A DNA stretch of 64,000 bases from Quercus robur (taxonomy: Eukaryota; Streptophyta; Magnoliopsida; Fagales; Fagaceae), in contig NC_065542.1 of NCBI RefSeq assembly GCF_932294415.1, forward strand, positions 41,629,942 to 41,693,941. Direction: 5' to 3'. Below the pieces are notes generated by a model. The model searched no databases and was not told where the DNA came from. It worked only from the letters and a program-made list of their open reading frames with translations. Shown in pieces: positions 9,963-22,935 of this stretch (the stretch's first letter is position 1; the number at the start of each line of letters is the position of its first letter). Position numbers and translations under genes: made by a program.

Positions 9963-10561
9963 GGTGTATTTGTTTTCTTGTATTTCTACGAACCAAAATA
10001 AGACCAATGTCTTTCTCGAAAACAATAAAAATAAGGCCAATGTTGGACTAGAATTTTTCTGTGTTGGGTGAAATCAATTTCTCAATTATGTTGTTTACAT
10101 GGTGCCTGAATCAAAGTGAAAATATCCTTCGGAGATGTCAGGTGAAAACAAATAAACAATAATTGAAATAGAGTTAAGTAACAGCACTTGGCAGTATCAA
10201 ATGCATCCCCTGAAACCAAATTTATAAGATGATATACAACAAGAGTTTGTAAATATCCTTTTACAGGACAATCCTTTAAAGATGAAATCAATATAATGAC
10301 TTACATTTAGAGTTTCTAGATACCCTTTAACAAAGCCATCTTCACCTGAGAAGCAGTAATCAATAAGGAAATTGACACTCTCAGTTTCCAGAAAATATTA
10401 GCCTAAACCTTGAGCCTCCCAGATGTTAGTTTATTCACGGATCATGCAATACTATCTTGTTTCTAAAATGGGTTCTGCACAGGGATAACTAATTCATAAG
10501 TTGGCATAGTGATATCAGATCTTTTCCCCACTGAACAAAACTCAATAACTGCAGAGATTAT

Positions 10562-13500
10562 TCAGTGTGCTCGGTCTTTGATCACTTCAAGATCCATCTC
10601 TGTGGGGTCAGTAGCCTGAATCTCATAGTGGACACCATCCAGCTCCCGTCTAAACCTGTCTCTAGATGTAGCATAGAGCATCTTGGCACGGATTCGAGAG
10701 GATGATGGAGCCCTGATACCAATGTCGTGCAATGAATAAATTAAGAATGAAATTCTGATGGCAAAATTACTGAAATCAATAACAATACTGATTTGTTTGG
10801 ATAGGAGTTTCAATAGAAGGATTGGATTGTAAACTATAGTTTAAATGACTTGAACAGGGTATGAAATGACATTTTTTTTTTCTTATTGATGAACTTTATG
10901 GAATGATTTGGGTTATGTGGATTGAAAATGACTAGATTTAAGATGTCATTTCAAATCCAACATATCATAAATGTTTTTATTTGAGTAAAGTCTCTACAGT
11001 TCTTATGATGATGTGTTGTTAAACTTATATCAAGCAATTTAAACTAGTAATTTTTCTTCAAATCCCTTGATTTGAAATCTTCAAATCCAAACAACCTAGA
11101 TGGAAAAAAATGCCATTGCTGTGGGACAAAATTATAAACCGTTGATGTAAGCAACTTCCAGACACTTGAAAAATCATTGCTTTAGATAATTTAAAAGTAT
11201 TCCTCTCATAAAATAACATATAGAATTAAAGGTTCAAACAAATCATTGGAAAATAGTTTTCAAAAGATGGAAATATAAATGACAGAAACAAAAAAGAGAT
11301 GGTCAGCATATGGTCTTGGTCACAACACCATTCCTTCCACAAATCAAAACAGACACAAAATACAGAACCAGATTGTCAAGAGTAGAACTTATTTTTCTTT
11401 GTTTTCCTTTCAGTTGATCAATAACAAAGTGATAAAATGGACATAAAATTCTAAACAGAGCTGAGAGTTCGAATTCCATTACATGAAAGTTTTAAATTGG
11501 AATTCGTGACAAGTTTTGAACAACTACAACATTGACATCAGTAGCAGATTTGTAATACCCAAACCCAAAGGCTGTTCTTTATGGTTAATTAATAGATAGA
11601 TAAAGCAATGGAATTTGTAAAGAAGTAATCTTTATTCATGTACTCATAACCAAACAACTAAAATATATCATTGATGGCCATATGTACGGTGAGCCCATCA
11701 TCTGATAGATATAAATTTATCCTGTTTAACTTCGAAGGTGGACTACAGTTAAAACATAATTTTGGTAACTACAGAAAGCACAGTCATCAAATACTACTGA
11801 GTTAACAAAGTTCAACTGATTAAATTATGCATAAATATGGATGACAGAAAAAATGAACAAATATTTAGTTTCTGTTGATAATGGGTGAGTGAAGACATAA
11901 TCAGGACACTTTTAGCAGTCTGAAACAGCAATTTGATATAACATGTGAATGCTGAAGTTTATTAAAGCTTGGACGCATCAGGACTTCCCACATGTTAGAG
12001 TCATATAGAAGAAAAATGGGTGCTTGTAGCTACTTCAGCTTTTTTGCAAAAAAATTCCTTATTTTCATTCTCGAGCCTGTAAAGGATGCAATCCAAACAA
12101 GCTGCTAGGGGATGACATTAGATGAAGATAGCATGATATTAACAGAGTAAAAATGCCTTCAATTTTAACACAAAATTTTATTCAAGTAGCAGAGCAATCA
12201 ATTTTTGAGGTTTCATAAAAGAACTAACATAGAAAATCCCAAGAAAGTATTTATAGATTCAGGTAACTATAATTGCATGGACATGTTGAAGTCAGGTCAA
12301 AGATGTAGTAAAATACAAAAGAGAGAAGCATCAGAATAATTTAAGAATGCAATAAGTATAGACATAGGCAATGTGGGTTGTAAGGTTTTCTTTTTATTGT
12401 GATTAGAACATACATGAAAGATATTTATTATGATAATTACCACGTCTCACAAGGATGATCAAAATGTTTATTCATTAATTACCCTCTTGGTGAAAACGTG
12501 ATAATACCAGTCAAAATGGAATAGTTAGGGATCATAGGCGAAAGCTTACCATGCAATGAAAAATATCTTGCTCTTTTGACAGTTATCAGAAGTCACAAAA
12601 TCATAGTCATATACAGCATATCGGCAATCATTCTCAGGCAAAGCTGCAGTGAAATCATCATAGCTCTCGGCTGGACCACCAGTCTTCTCAACCACTACCT
12701 CCTTTTTACCCTCATCAACCTTGAAAATCACATAACGGTGAACCTTCTTCCTCTTCAATTCCAAAAACGTGTTTTTGGTGTGATCAGCAACGCCCATGCC
12801 GGACGAAGCATTTGGCTGGAAACCATTCGAATTGCATCACAAAATATTTCCATATAGAAGCTTCAAAAATAACAGGCGTAATAGCTATTGATTCCTTTCT
12901 AACAAACAAGATGGTCATCAACAAGTTGTCATGGATTATGTTGTATCCCGAGTTCCCAATTTAGAGTTGACATTTGATGATATAATAGGTCTAATGATGA
13001 ACATTATTACAAGCTAAGATCATATCTAAAACAGTATTCATATTAAACTACAATCAAATACTTCAAATCACAAGATCAGTCCTTTCTCACGAAACCACCA
13101 GCTTAAAATGTTGATTCATACCCAGAATTCAGTTTCTTCCAAGGTGGGTAGCATGATTAAAAAGTAGATTCATGCTCAATTGTAAGTAGAACACTTAAAA
13201 TGTTGGAGTAGCATTCCTTGATTCATTAAACAAATAATTGATCTAAATAGTTTCAAGACTATTATTCAAAAATTGAACAAATCAATTACAACTGAAATTA
13301 TAAATGAACAAGAAACCCCATCAGAGAACAAATATATAAGCTCTATCTGGGAACCAAAAATACAGAAAATTATTTAAAAAGGAAATTCCTCCAGCCAAAG
13401 GGGGAAAAAAGTCTTTTTTTTTTTTTTTTTCTTAAGATTCATCAGAAGCCAAAATGAACTTAAAACAAGTGGTGTAAAATATCATCCAAGTTGAATAAAT

Positions 13501-13685
13501 GTCATGATGAAACAGAACATCTTAAAGATTACAAAAAAAAAAAAAATTTCTTGAAAAATGAATTTATAATCTTATCGATCATAATTCATATTCAATAGTT
13601 GCACTGATAAGAAACAATAAATTAAAAATCAACATAGTCCCAAAATTATACCCACAAAATAAAATTTAAACAAAGTAAAAGAAGG

Positions 13686-13720
<35 letters not shown>

Positions 13721-13745
13721 CCCTGCTGAGCCATCTGTAAGACAT
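10562..13745 (-). CDS. Actin-depolymerizing factor, ADF6-like (3 coding exons)
   Basis: A small actin-binding protein (ADF/cofilin family) that severs and depolymerizes actin filaments in the cytoplasm. Coding exons on the minus strand are 13745-13722, 12815-12550 and 10712-10562 (24+266+151 nt, 146 aa). Introns are 906 and 1837 bp with GT..AG borders. The second junction splits the Trp codon after KSKIFFIA. The start at 13745 gives [17 protein letters not shown], an N-terminal extension matching the ADF6 subclass. The overlapping ATG at 13734 would give a shorter, out-of-frame first exon that could also splice in frame. The conserved core is complete: [53 protein letters not shown] and [18 protein letters not shown] box lies at 13842-13837 and the leader is rich in CTT repeats. 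The first intron opens with a (GA)n tract. The gene appears intact. Confidence 0.93.
13691..13718. repeat. (GA)n microsatellite at the start of ADF intron 1
   Basis: About 14 GA units directly downstream (on the minus strand) of the first splice donor of the ADF gene; on the sense strand it is a CT tract. Confidence 0.9.
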
Positions 13746-13836
13746 GGTAACGAAGAAAGTATAATAATAATAATAATAATACTATGGAAGAAGAAGAAGA
13801 AGAAGAAGAGAGGAAGCTAAAGCCGATGGGTATACT

Positions 13837-13842
13837 CTTATA
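13837..13842 (-). promoter_or_regulatory. TATA box of the ADF gene
   Basis: TATAAG on the minus strand, 92 bp upstream of the ATG, followed by a CTT/ATT-repeat leader. Confidence 0.5.
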
Positions 13843-14188
13843 GCACGTATACCCCCCCGGATGAAAGAGTTTTGGAAGGACAAGGAAAGGAAAAGGCAAA
13901 AAGTCTTTTTATAAGATGGACAAGAAAGAGAATGGTATAGAATAATGCCAAACAACCAAAGGGAACTGCAATTTCCTATCCCTCTCCTTAAAATCGGACT
14001 TTTCTTGAGTCACAGGACTGCTGTGCCGATGTCGGGTGCCTCTACTCTTTTAAAATCAATTATTATTATGAATAATGTACTCACGCGGCTTTTTTAAAAA
14101 ACCTGTGGTAGAGACACTATTACATGGATTAAATTGGTATTAAAAAATAAAAAATAGTATTTTTAAATATGATTTTAGTTAGAGGCTT

Positions 14189-14315
14189 AGAGCATTGACA
14201 TTGGGGTGTACCAATATTTCAAAAATCAAATTTATCTGGATGTATATTGCTTTTTTAAACCAACCGTAAATAGTGAGTTCTCAAATATATAACATACTAT
14301 TTAAAGGTTATAAAC

Positions 14316-14346
<31 letters not shown>

Positions 14347-14885
14347 AAAAGAGAGAGAAAAATTTTTATATTATTTAATTGTATTATTAACATTATTTTA
14401 TTGAGTTGTATGTAACAATAAGAATTAAGAAGCTGGGTGTATTGTTTAAGCATTAGCATTGGGGGGTAAAAACCCCCGGTTGTTATTTTACCAACCAAGA
14501 CACTAAAAAAGGGTTTTACCTAGATATGAGTACCTAAACTTTTTTGCCAACTGTGAACAGTAAAGTTGTATTATACAACCATACTATTCATTAGTTGTAA
14601 AAATAAAAACACATATATTAATGGAGTGAGAGGAAAAGATGGAAGAGAATGAATTGATTTGTTTATATTATTTTAATGAGTTGTATGTAAAAATAGAAAC
14701 TAAGATGTTAGATAAATTGTAAAATAAATGGTAAAATAAATAAAGTAAGTTTTGAGGATATATAATAGACACTTTTCTGCATCCCCAGATGTTAATATTC
14801 AATAGGTTAGTAAAATATATAAATTAGTGTTTGGGAATGTAAAATAAGTCTTTTTTTCACATCTTCAAATGTGAATGCTTATAAA
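14189..14885. mobile_element. Cluster of MITE copies with GCATTAGCATTGGGG-type ends
   Basis: AGAGCATTGACATTGGGG starts at about 14190 and AAGCATTAGCATTGGGG at about 14450; mirrored but decayed ends occur at CATCCCCAGATGTTAATATT (about 14780) and CATCTTCAAATGTGAATGCTT (about 14862). This looks like two related copies, tandem or nested. A (TA)n tract lies at about 14316-14341. The family resembles the MITE at 5368-5766. Confidence 0.5.
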
Positions 14886-15934
14886 TGTGAAATTGTGAGG
14901 CATAATTTCAAAAAATAACATATGTGAAATGTGCAATATGGAATGTGTTTTAAGATTTTCATTATTATTATTACCACCAGATAAAAGGACTACTCTTATT
15001 CTTGGGACATAAAGGGTGTGTGGATTAGAGTTTTTATTTTTATTTTTTATTTAGGACAAATTGTGGGTTTAGTGCTTTAGTGCACTTGAATTGACATATG
15101 CCGATATGTGAACATTTTTGAATATGTGTTTGAATCTTGTTTAGTTCACAGTATTGGGATACTAGATCTAAGTTGAACCCATTTTTTTAAGTAGTATTTT
15201 GTTACCCGTTAGGTAACCACTTTTTTAATATCAAATTTTTATTTATTTAAACTTGCCAATAACTCATTCAATGCATGGAAACAATTAATAAAATATAAGT
15301 TTTCACTTTTTTTAATTATAAAATTTAATAATTATGGTAACTATTAATAGGCATTTATTATGTTTGTGTTTTTTTATGGAATTATATGCTCTACTATTTA
15401 AAGAATATATTATTAGATAATATTTTAATGGAGAGTTTAAATATAAAATAGAATTTAAAATTAATTAAAAAAATATGATAGAATAATGAAAGTATAAGGT
15501 TTCAAATGCTTATGTAGCAAAATAATATAAGCTCAACCAAAAGTTAAATGTCTTTAGTTTTATATATATTATAGATAACTTTGATTTCAAAATGTTGAAA
15601 AATAATATTTATAAAATGGGTTCTAGTTTATTTGTTCTTCAACAGATTTTTTAAACTTAAATATTTTTTAAAATATAATTCTTTTAATTATTTTTTTAGT
15701 AAATATATAAATAATTTTTTTTTAAAAAGTAAGACACATGGCTAATTATGAAAGTGGATGGTTCAAATGGAGAATAAAGAACTTGATAACATTTTAAAAT
15801 AAATAATATATTTCTCAATAGTTGAGAAGGGGGATTTGAACTCTAGATATCTCTGTTGAGCACCAAAAAGTTTTGTTGACATACAAACTATTGACAAACA
15901 CAAAGATAACGTTATAGAATTTCAATTTACAACT
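14886..15934. other. Very AT-rich intergenic DNA, nothing recognised
   Basis: No coding frame, RNA gene or bounded repeat was identified. Long A/T runs dominate. Confidence 0.5.
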
Positions 15935-16064
15935 TCCACTTCATGATAATTACTCTTATTGTTAAGGTAAGACATCAATCAGTTTTTGGTATAAATAGGA
16001 TTTGACTTCATATCACTTACCGTGATAAGAGACTTTACTAATTGAGCTAACTGGAACTCAAGAC
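15935..16064 (-). mobile_element. Decayed tRNA-derived SINE copy
   Basis: On the minus strand the sequence has GAGTTCCAGTTAGCTCAATT and a box-A-like TAGTAAAG, then a degraded box B region. It matches the layout of the well-preserved SINE at 37975-38135. Borders are approximate. Confidence 0.55.
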
Positions 16065-16772
16065 AAATAAAACATTTTTAATTGTACAAAATTTGCTCCT
16101 TCAATTGTGTATTTCTATGGGAGAAGGTTTACCCCACATCCAATGCATACTTCTTCTTTTTTTTTTTCTTTTTTTTTTAAATATTGGTGTTGAACTGTTG
16201 ATTTGGTATGGATTGGACTAGGACTGGAATTTATAATTAATTACTTATTATTTATTATTTATGTTGATAATATTGACACAAATGGTGTCAACTATATATA
16301 GTGGTTTTAATAAAATTGTTGTACACTGCTCATTCTCGATACATTGGTCACTTTATAAATATAAGTGTTTATGGGTTATGGAAGGTAAAGGTCAGAGTTC
16401 AAGCATCCAGAGAAAGTTACACACATATACACTTAAATTAAATTATAGTAGAATTTCTATATTATATTAAATAAATAAATAAAATTGTTATGTTTAATGT
16501 CTATCATCATAACTCACTAGTATGGTTGGACGGAATGAAATAGCTGAGAGATATTTGTTTTAAAAAGTTGTGTAATAAATGACTTGGCATCAAGTTGGCA
16601 CTTAATCCGTGAGGTGAGGCCTTTGTGATTGGTTAAGAATTGTTTGGTTAATTGACTGGAAAGTACGAAGGAAAACAACATCCCAAGTTCCAACAACGTG
16701 CTTAAGGCCAACAAGGCCCATTTGGTTGGTAAGGCTTTTAATTCTTATAAATTTAAGATTCTTATATGAGAA

Positions 16773-17056
16773 TCCGTTTGAATACAATTTATTTTTGCTG
16801 AAACTGAAAACTGAAATTTGAAAATTAAAAATATTATAGCAAAATAATTTTTAAATGTGTGAATAATACCTTGGGATCTATTTTTAATATTTTTTAACTT
16901 GTAAACACTAAACAGTGCTAAATAGTGTATGAACAGTGCTCAACCGTGCGTAAACAGTGCTCTTGTCCCCTAAAGCAGAAACCCGTGCCAAAAAAAAAAA
17001 AAAAAACTAAAACACAAAACGCAAAACGTGGCTTTCATCCGGATCCAAACACTCAC
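16773..17056. mobile_element. MITE of the TTTGGATAC family
   Basis: TCCGTTTGAATAC at the left and GGATCCAAACACTCAC at the right form imperfect inverted ends. Inside are GCTGAAACTGAAAACTGAAA and several AACAGTGCT words. It is in the opposite orientation to the copy at 2035-2274. Confidence 0.6.
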
Positions 17057-17729
17057 TAAAAATACATATACCAACTCCTCAAATTCTTAATTCTTTGAAT
17101 TCTTGATAAACTATATTTTCAACGTGTTTTTTTCTTACTAAACTAATTTTACATATGTCGCTACAATTCATATTAAAAAAATTAATATAACTACATATTT
17201 TAAAATTTTAATATTTGAATTGCATTTTTTTTTTTTTTGGGGCAAAAAATTGCATATTCTTTATGTTTACCAAAACACATGTCAATTAGATATTATTTAT
17301 GGGTCATGTTAACAGGTTATGGGTACCATTATGATAATTGTTAATAAACCATTTTATAAAAAAATTGACACCACTTTCACAAGAAATATAAAAAGTTGTA
17401 AAAAAAAAATTATCTACCTTTTATTTTCCTATAAAAAAAAAGTTTCTAAAAATACTTCTTAAATCAATGCCTTTAAGGCATACGTTAGCTTTTTCCACTA
17501 TTTATTATTTAATCTATAAACTTATTTTTTATGCATAATTTTAAAATACAAAAATTTGAAATTTAAATATTTGATTAATGACATAGTTATTGATTTTTAT
17601 CTTTTGAAAATTTAGAGAGCATGGAGGATAGAGAAAATATAATTCAATTGTGGATTTATCAAAATTCATATCCAATAAAAAGATATTGAGTGGAGTTGTC
17701 AAATTTTGTCTTTTTGAATTTCATACTTA

Positions 17730-17762
<33 letters not shown>

Positions 17763-18064
17763 ACTAGATCTTTATGGTAGAGGAGAATTTTTTTTTTTTT
17801 TTTTTTTTTAGAGTGTGGTAGAAGAGACTTAATAAGGAATGTTAACTAATTTTAGGCTTGATTTGTTATATTTATATTTAAGAGCAAGCTATGAGAGATT
17901 AGAATTCTTAATTTTAAATGGGACTTTAAAAACCCATAAAATGTTAGAATTTGAGATATCCCAAGATCTTTAAACTCTCGCAATATTAATATACCGAACA
18001 CCTATAAATTTGGTAACTCCCAAAATTTTAATTTTCATCTTAAATTATTGTCAAACAGATATAC

Positions 18065-18877
18065 TGTAGGGTGGTAGGCCCAGTAGTGTATATCTATGTA
18101 TATGTTGGGCTGAGAGCCCAATCCGAGGACATTAAGTAGTTCGAGGATAGGAAAACATTGTCAGAGGAGTCTGTGTTAATGAATAAAAAGGTGAGGTATA
18201 GTCGTGGGGGTCCAAGAGAGTGATTCGAGGAGGAATGCGTCCTTAACTGAGCAAAGCCGAGGTCGGAAGGTACGGGTCTGCCATCAAGAGCAACGTTTCG
18301 GACAACTCTATTGATGAGGATAAGTATCAGGAAGGAACAGAACAGAGGGAGGCTATGAAATATCTAAGGGAAAGCTGCTACCACTGCATTGAATGTTCTG
18401 CAGTTGACCCTCTGGCCACATTAATAAGGAATTGATATCTAAATAGTAATTTTCAGCCTTATAGCTACTACCAGAGACTTCAGAAAAGTGCTGATAAGAC
18501 AAGGATCAATACTATCAATTTACTCTACACGTGGAGGGTAGAGATGAAAGGAGGAAGATAGTATAAAACAGAGAGAAAACCTTAAAGATGGAGGATGGGA
18601 GAATTAAGAGAGAATTACTGTAGTAATAAAAATTGTACTTGTAACGAACTTCAAGAATTATATACAAGAACTGATCTCCTCGGACTGTGCTGAAGACGAT
18701 TTTTATTAAATACAACTAGTCTATTTTTACTTTGTTGTCATTTGGATCCACTATAGTTGCTACCCAACTCATTAAAGTCTAGTTTTCTAACTTGCTCTCT
18801 ACAAATTCATTGTATTGAATTTTTTGAACCTAGATCCTTTGCATTTTTGGGCCTAGGACTCAAACTGTGTCCTTACA
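18065..18877. mobile_element. Solo LTR, 813 bp
   Basis: The segment begins TGTAGGG and ends CCTTACA, the usual TG..CA with a short inverted repeat. It is flanked by TATAC (18060-18064) and CATAC (18878-18882), a 4/5 match for a 5-bp target duplication. It is GC-richer than its surroundings and has an internal TATAAAACAG. No internal retroelement domains are next to it, so it is best read as a solo LTR. The superfamily is undetermined. Confidence 0.6.
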
Positions 18878-18882
18878 CATAC

Positions 18883-19450
18883 CATAATGTGTGCCATGTA
18901 CATATATAGAATTGTAATAAATTATACCTAAAGCTAATTAACATCCCTTATTAGGTCTCACCTACCATAATGATTAGGAGTTTTATTTCTCTCTCTATTA
19001 AAACCTCTAAAATAATAAGTCATGGTGTTAATAAGGTTTTCTAATGAGTAGAGATAGTTTTCATTTTACCTATTTTTTCTTATGTTACCAAACATAGGAA
19101 AACATAGAAAGCTATCTTTACATAAGGTTTTTCATGAAAATAAACATAATGTAAAGTAGTATACCTTCTTTAATTTCTTAGGACCTACAAAAAATTTAAA
19201 ATATAATTTAGGGGGCCAAGCTATATATATATATATAACAAAAATATTTACATCAAATTTATCTTTTTATCACTCAAAATAAATTTTTTCTTCTAGTAAG
19301 TTTGTAAACTATGGACTATCTTAAACTTTTAACTCATATTAAAAAAAAAAAAAACTCTTTATTTTAGATGAATATTTTTTAAAATAATTTAAAAAGTACA
19401 CACTTAAAATATTCTCCTCTCTCCCCATATGTGTGTTAAAATACTTAATA

Positions 19451-19490
<40 letters not shown>

Positions 19491-19730
19491 GTTTTTAAAG
19501 TGGTATACAATTTTTTTTTTTTTTTTTTTTAAGAAAGGGTACGCAAAATTTCTTAAAATGACTTATTAACAAATGCTTAAAAAAAAAAAACAAATGCTTT
19601 AAAAACATTTATTACCCGAACCATATAAAAATAAAGAAAAATAAAAAAAAGAGGAAAAGACTACAAAAGGGCAGGGTCTAAAAATCTTAAACCATGAGTT
19701 AGCTGTTGGATTACAAAACTCAAAGTTAAA

Positions 19731-19770
<40 letters not shown>

Positions 19771-19895
19771 ATATTCTTTTTCAAAGCATATTATACATCT
19801 ATACAACCAACCATTTTTCACTAAATTATAATAATGTGGTGATTAAATTCATCTTTAATTTCCAACAATTAACATATTTTGACATCTTCTTCTCA

Positions 19896-19929
<34 letters not shown>

Positions 19930-20510
19930 TATTTTAACATCTTTTTTTATGTATAGTATTTGTACGGAATTCTTTTTAATTCTAAAGTAAAAAGAAAGCC
20001 AGAAGAATGAATTTTAAAAAGTTTTAAAAAACAAATCCAAAATATAAAAAAAGAGGGCCGGTGCGTAGTATCAACGCTGCCTTGCTTTTTTGGGGCTTTG
20101 ACTCCAAAGCTTTTTTGCTTTAGAAATTTAGAGCGATGCTTTTGAGGACAAGTGGGACCACGAATCTATTCAACTTTTAGATGCGGTCATATCCACCGTT
20201 CGATCTGACCCAAAAACAAATCTTCTTCGTTGATGGCCCACCCATCTCAGTCCGATAAAAATCTAATGATACAATTGCAATCCATTATTCCACAACGTTT
20301 TATCGCGTATATTATTACTAACATCTTCTCCTTTTATTTTATTTATTTTATTTATTTATTATTAACTATTTATTACATTAATAATTTATAAAAAAATTAA
20401 ATAATTTCTGAATTTGGAATTTCATTCTCAAACTTTAAAGAGTTGACTTATTGATTAAACCCTTATTGTATCTATGAGATCTAAATTTGAAATCTTTTAC
20501 TTTTTTGGAT
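18883..20510. other. AT-rich intergenic DNA with several (TA)n tracts
   Basis: TA microsatellites occur near 19457-19485, 19732-19772 and 19914-19931, plus A and T homopolymers. The stretch 20050-20330 is less AT-rich and resembles gene-flanking DNA, but no gene was recognised in it. Confidence 0.5.
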
Positions 20511-20950
20511 TAGAGGTAGCAAAATTAGACACGACCTGCGAATTTGACATGATATAACACGAACTTAATAGGTTATAAGTTGAAATTTAATGAGTTCATA
20601 TCATATTCGAATTGACATAACTGACCCGTTTAATAAACTGGTTAGGTTAGTGTTTAATACATAAAACCCGTTTGACATATTTAACTCGTTTAATTAAATG
20701 ATATTTTACCAATATACCCTTCAAACTTTAGGTATATAAACTTATTAGTTGTTGTGGTTTATTTTCTTTGACATATTGTGATTAATTATTTGTAATATTG
20801 AGATATGTTTTAGTTTTGAATAATTATTTGTGATACAGTTATTCATTAGTTTTGAATTTTATATTAAAAATATTTATTTATTTATTTATTTTTTTCATAA
20901 TTTTGATAAAATCTAATAAATAGGTCGACACGATTGACCTATTTAATAAA

Positions 20951-21371
20951 CTAGTCGCTAAACCCGTGCGATGCACGGGAAACCTATTTTGTATAAAGAT
21001 GAAACATTCAATTACTTAATGAAAAATAGAAATCAAACTTAAGTTTAAAATAAAATGAAGAATTAAATCTTAAATATCCTCAACTATCCATAAAATGTAT
21101 GAAACATAAAATCTTAAGGTAGTTATTCATTGCCTTACCATATACTGTCGTGTATGTACTACAATGACCAATCACCACTTACCAAGAGATGCAAATAAAA
21201 CATTTGCTTTGACTTCATCACCGAATTGCAGAAAAAGAGCAGCACAATACGAACACACTACAGATTAAATAATTCCCAGCCAAGCAATAAACTGTAAGAG
21301 ACAAAAAGGCTTTAACCTCATATAATATATTATAAGCCAACTATATTTCAAAACCAAACGTTTCTCCAAAA

Positions 21372-21402
<31 letters not shown>

Positions 21403-22468
21403 TTTCAAAACCAAACAATGCAGCGCAGGCACAATACGCACAGACCAGCAAATATATAGACCAATGCTCAGTCAAACAAAGATTCAAGAAGACAAATATC
21501 TTAATATAATATAATTTAATTAATCCCACCACTACTTTCAAGCATCAAAACAACTTTATACAATGGTTGGAAAATATCTCAAACACAGTGCAAACACAGC
21601 AAATATGACAAAAACTCATAGACAGTTCATTGAAGCATTTCATCAAAGACATAATTTGCATTCCACAAACGAAAATAGAAATAGAAAATAAAAACAAACC
21701 CAAAACAAATATTTCAGTCATTTGGCAATATTCAACAATACCCACAAAAAGAAAATTCCAAAACCTGCTTCAGAGGCTGCGTTAGATTGCTCATAGCTTC
21801 CTCGATGACATCGACGGCATCTGAGTTTTGGGTTTTCGGGTTTTGATTTTGGGGAAGGAGAGGGTTTTTGCTCATAGCTTCCTCGATGACACCGGCAGCA
21901 TCTGAGTTTTGGGTTTTTGGGTTTTGATTTTGGGGAAGGAGAGGGTTTTGATTTTCGGGGAAGGAGAGGGTTGCAAGTTTTGGGTTTTTGGGTTTTGATT
22001 TTGGGGAAGGAGAGGGTTTTTGCTCATAGCTTCCTCGATGACACCGGCGGCATTTGAGTTTTGGGTTTTTGGGTTTTGATTTTGGGGAAGGAGAGGGTTG
22101 CATGAAAGAATCTGAAAAGAGAGTGGAGGGCATCGGGTATTTTGGGAGAAAAAAAGAGTACCAGATTTAGAAAAAATATATATATTACCGGTAGCAGTTT
22201 AGGCGGCCTGATGTTGATGAGCGACTGGCTTGCCGGTGGATGATAGTCTGACACTCCGATGATTCTTTCTCAATCTCCTTTTTTCTGTCTCTGTTCTGAG
22301 GAAGAAGATGTTTTGGTGAAAGAAAGGGGAGCGCATCGTGAAAGAGAAGGCAGAGCATCGGGGGTTTTAGAAAGGTTTTATTATATTTTTATTTTTATTT
22401 TTTAATATTATGCTGACGTGGAAAATTGTGGGAGCTTCAAAAGCTTCGGTTTTATATATATATATAGA
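20951..22468 (-). mobile_element. Non-autonomous Helitron, 1518 bp
   Basis: Read on the minus strand it begins TCTATATATATATATAAAAC at 22468, a canonical Helitron 5' end. It ends with the hairpin CCCGTGC-GAT/ATC-GCACGGG (20963-20979), 8 nt of spacer and CTAG at 20954-20951. It sits between A (22469) and T (20950) of the same strand, the expected A-T insertion site, with no target duplication. No Rep/helicase coding is present. It carries a pattern of degenerate repeats at 21788-22102 that translate to proline/asparagine-rich nonsense, possibly captured promoter or leader sequence. Confidence 0.82.
21788..22102. repeat. Degenerate tandem repeat inside the Helitron
   Basis: TGCTCATAGCTTCCTCGATG starts copies at 21788, 21869 and 22021, each followed by GAGTTTTGGGTTTT and GGGGAAGGAGAGGGT, with one partial extra copy between the second and third. 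The first period is 81 bp. Confidence 0.75.
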
Positions 22469-22935
22469 TGAGTTATATTAGAGTTGATGAATCTTAACTT
22501 ATTTAATAAACATGTCGGGTTAGTATTGACTTACATAATCGAATATTCATGAATTGATCTGCCACGAATCCGATACATGAACACAAATTACTACCTCTAC
22601 TTAAAACTATTGTCAAAGATGTATAATTATCACCCGATATATGCGAGATGTAGAGTATACATGTGAACTACATGTACTTGAGGTCTAGAGATTAGTAGAC
22701 ATTCGTAAATTTCTAAATGCCCTTGTTTCTCAAAAAGAAAAAAAAAGTTTCCTTCCAAAAAGTAAAGTGGGTCTCACTCACATTGCCGTGCTCAAGCAGC
22801 TCACCTCAACGTTATCTAGTCGCCGCGTAACCAATTCGTAATAATAATTTCATTATTACTTTACACTATTGCCAAGGCCAGGAAAAAATATACTATAAGG
22901 ATAATGGCGACGACGTCGTTTATCATTTACAATCT

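Larger units (their letters stand above)
20511..22599. mobile_element. TIR element split by a Helitron
   Basis: The left end TAGAGGTAGCAAAATT (20511) is mirrored by the right end, whose reverse complement reads TAGAGGTAGTAATTT (22585-22599). Outer parts 20511-20950 and 22469-22599 share the themes GACACGA, TTTAATAAAC and CGGGTTAG. The Helitron at 20951-22468 interrupts it. No target duplication could be fixed. Confidence 0.55.

Noticed and set aside
13666-13899. A minus-strand open frame with Ser/Leu repeats upstream of ADF
   Set aside because: It is a translation of the (GA)n and GAA repeats in the ADF leader and intron 1.
18065-18877. A gene in the GC-richer block at 18.1-18.7 kb
   Set aside because: No continuous frame or domain was found, and TG..CA ends with a near-perfect 5-bp duplication fit a solo LTR better.
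19599-19784. A short minus-strand protein with IYIY repeats
   Set aside because: It is a translated (TA)n microsatellite; similar frames at 14301, 21341, 24642 and 41041 were dropped for the same reason.
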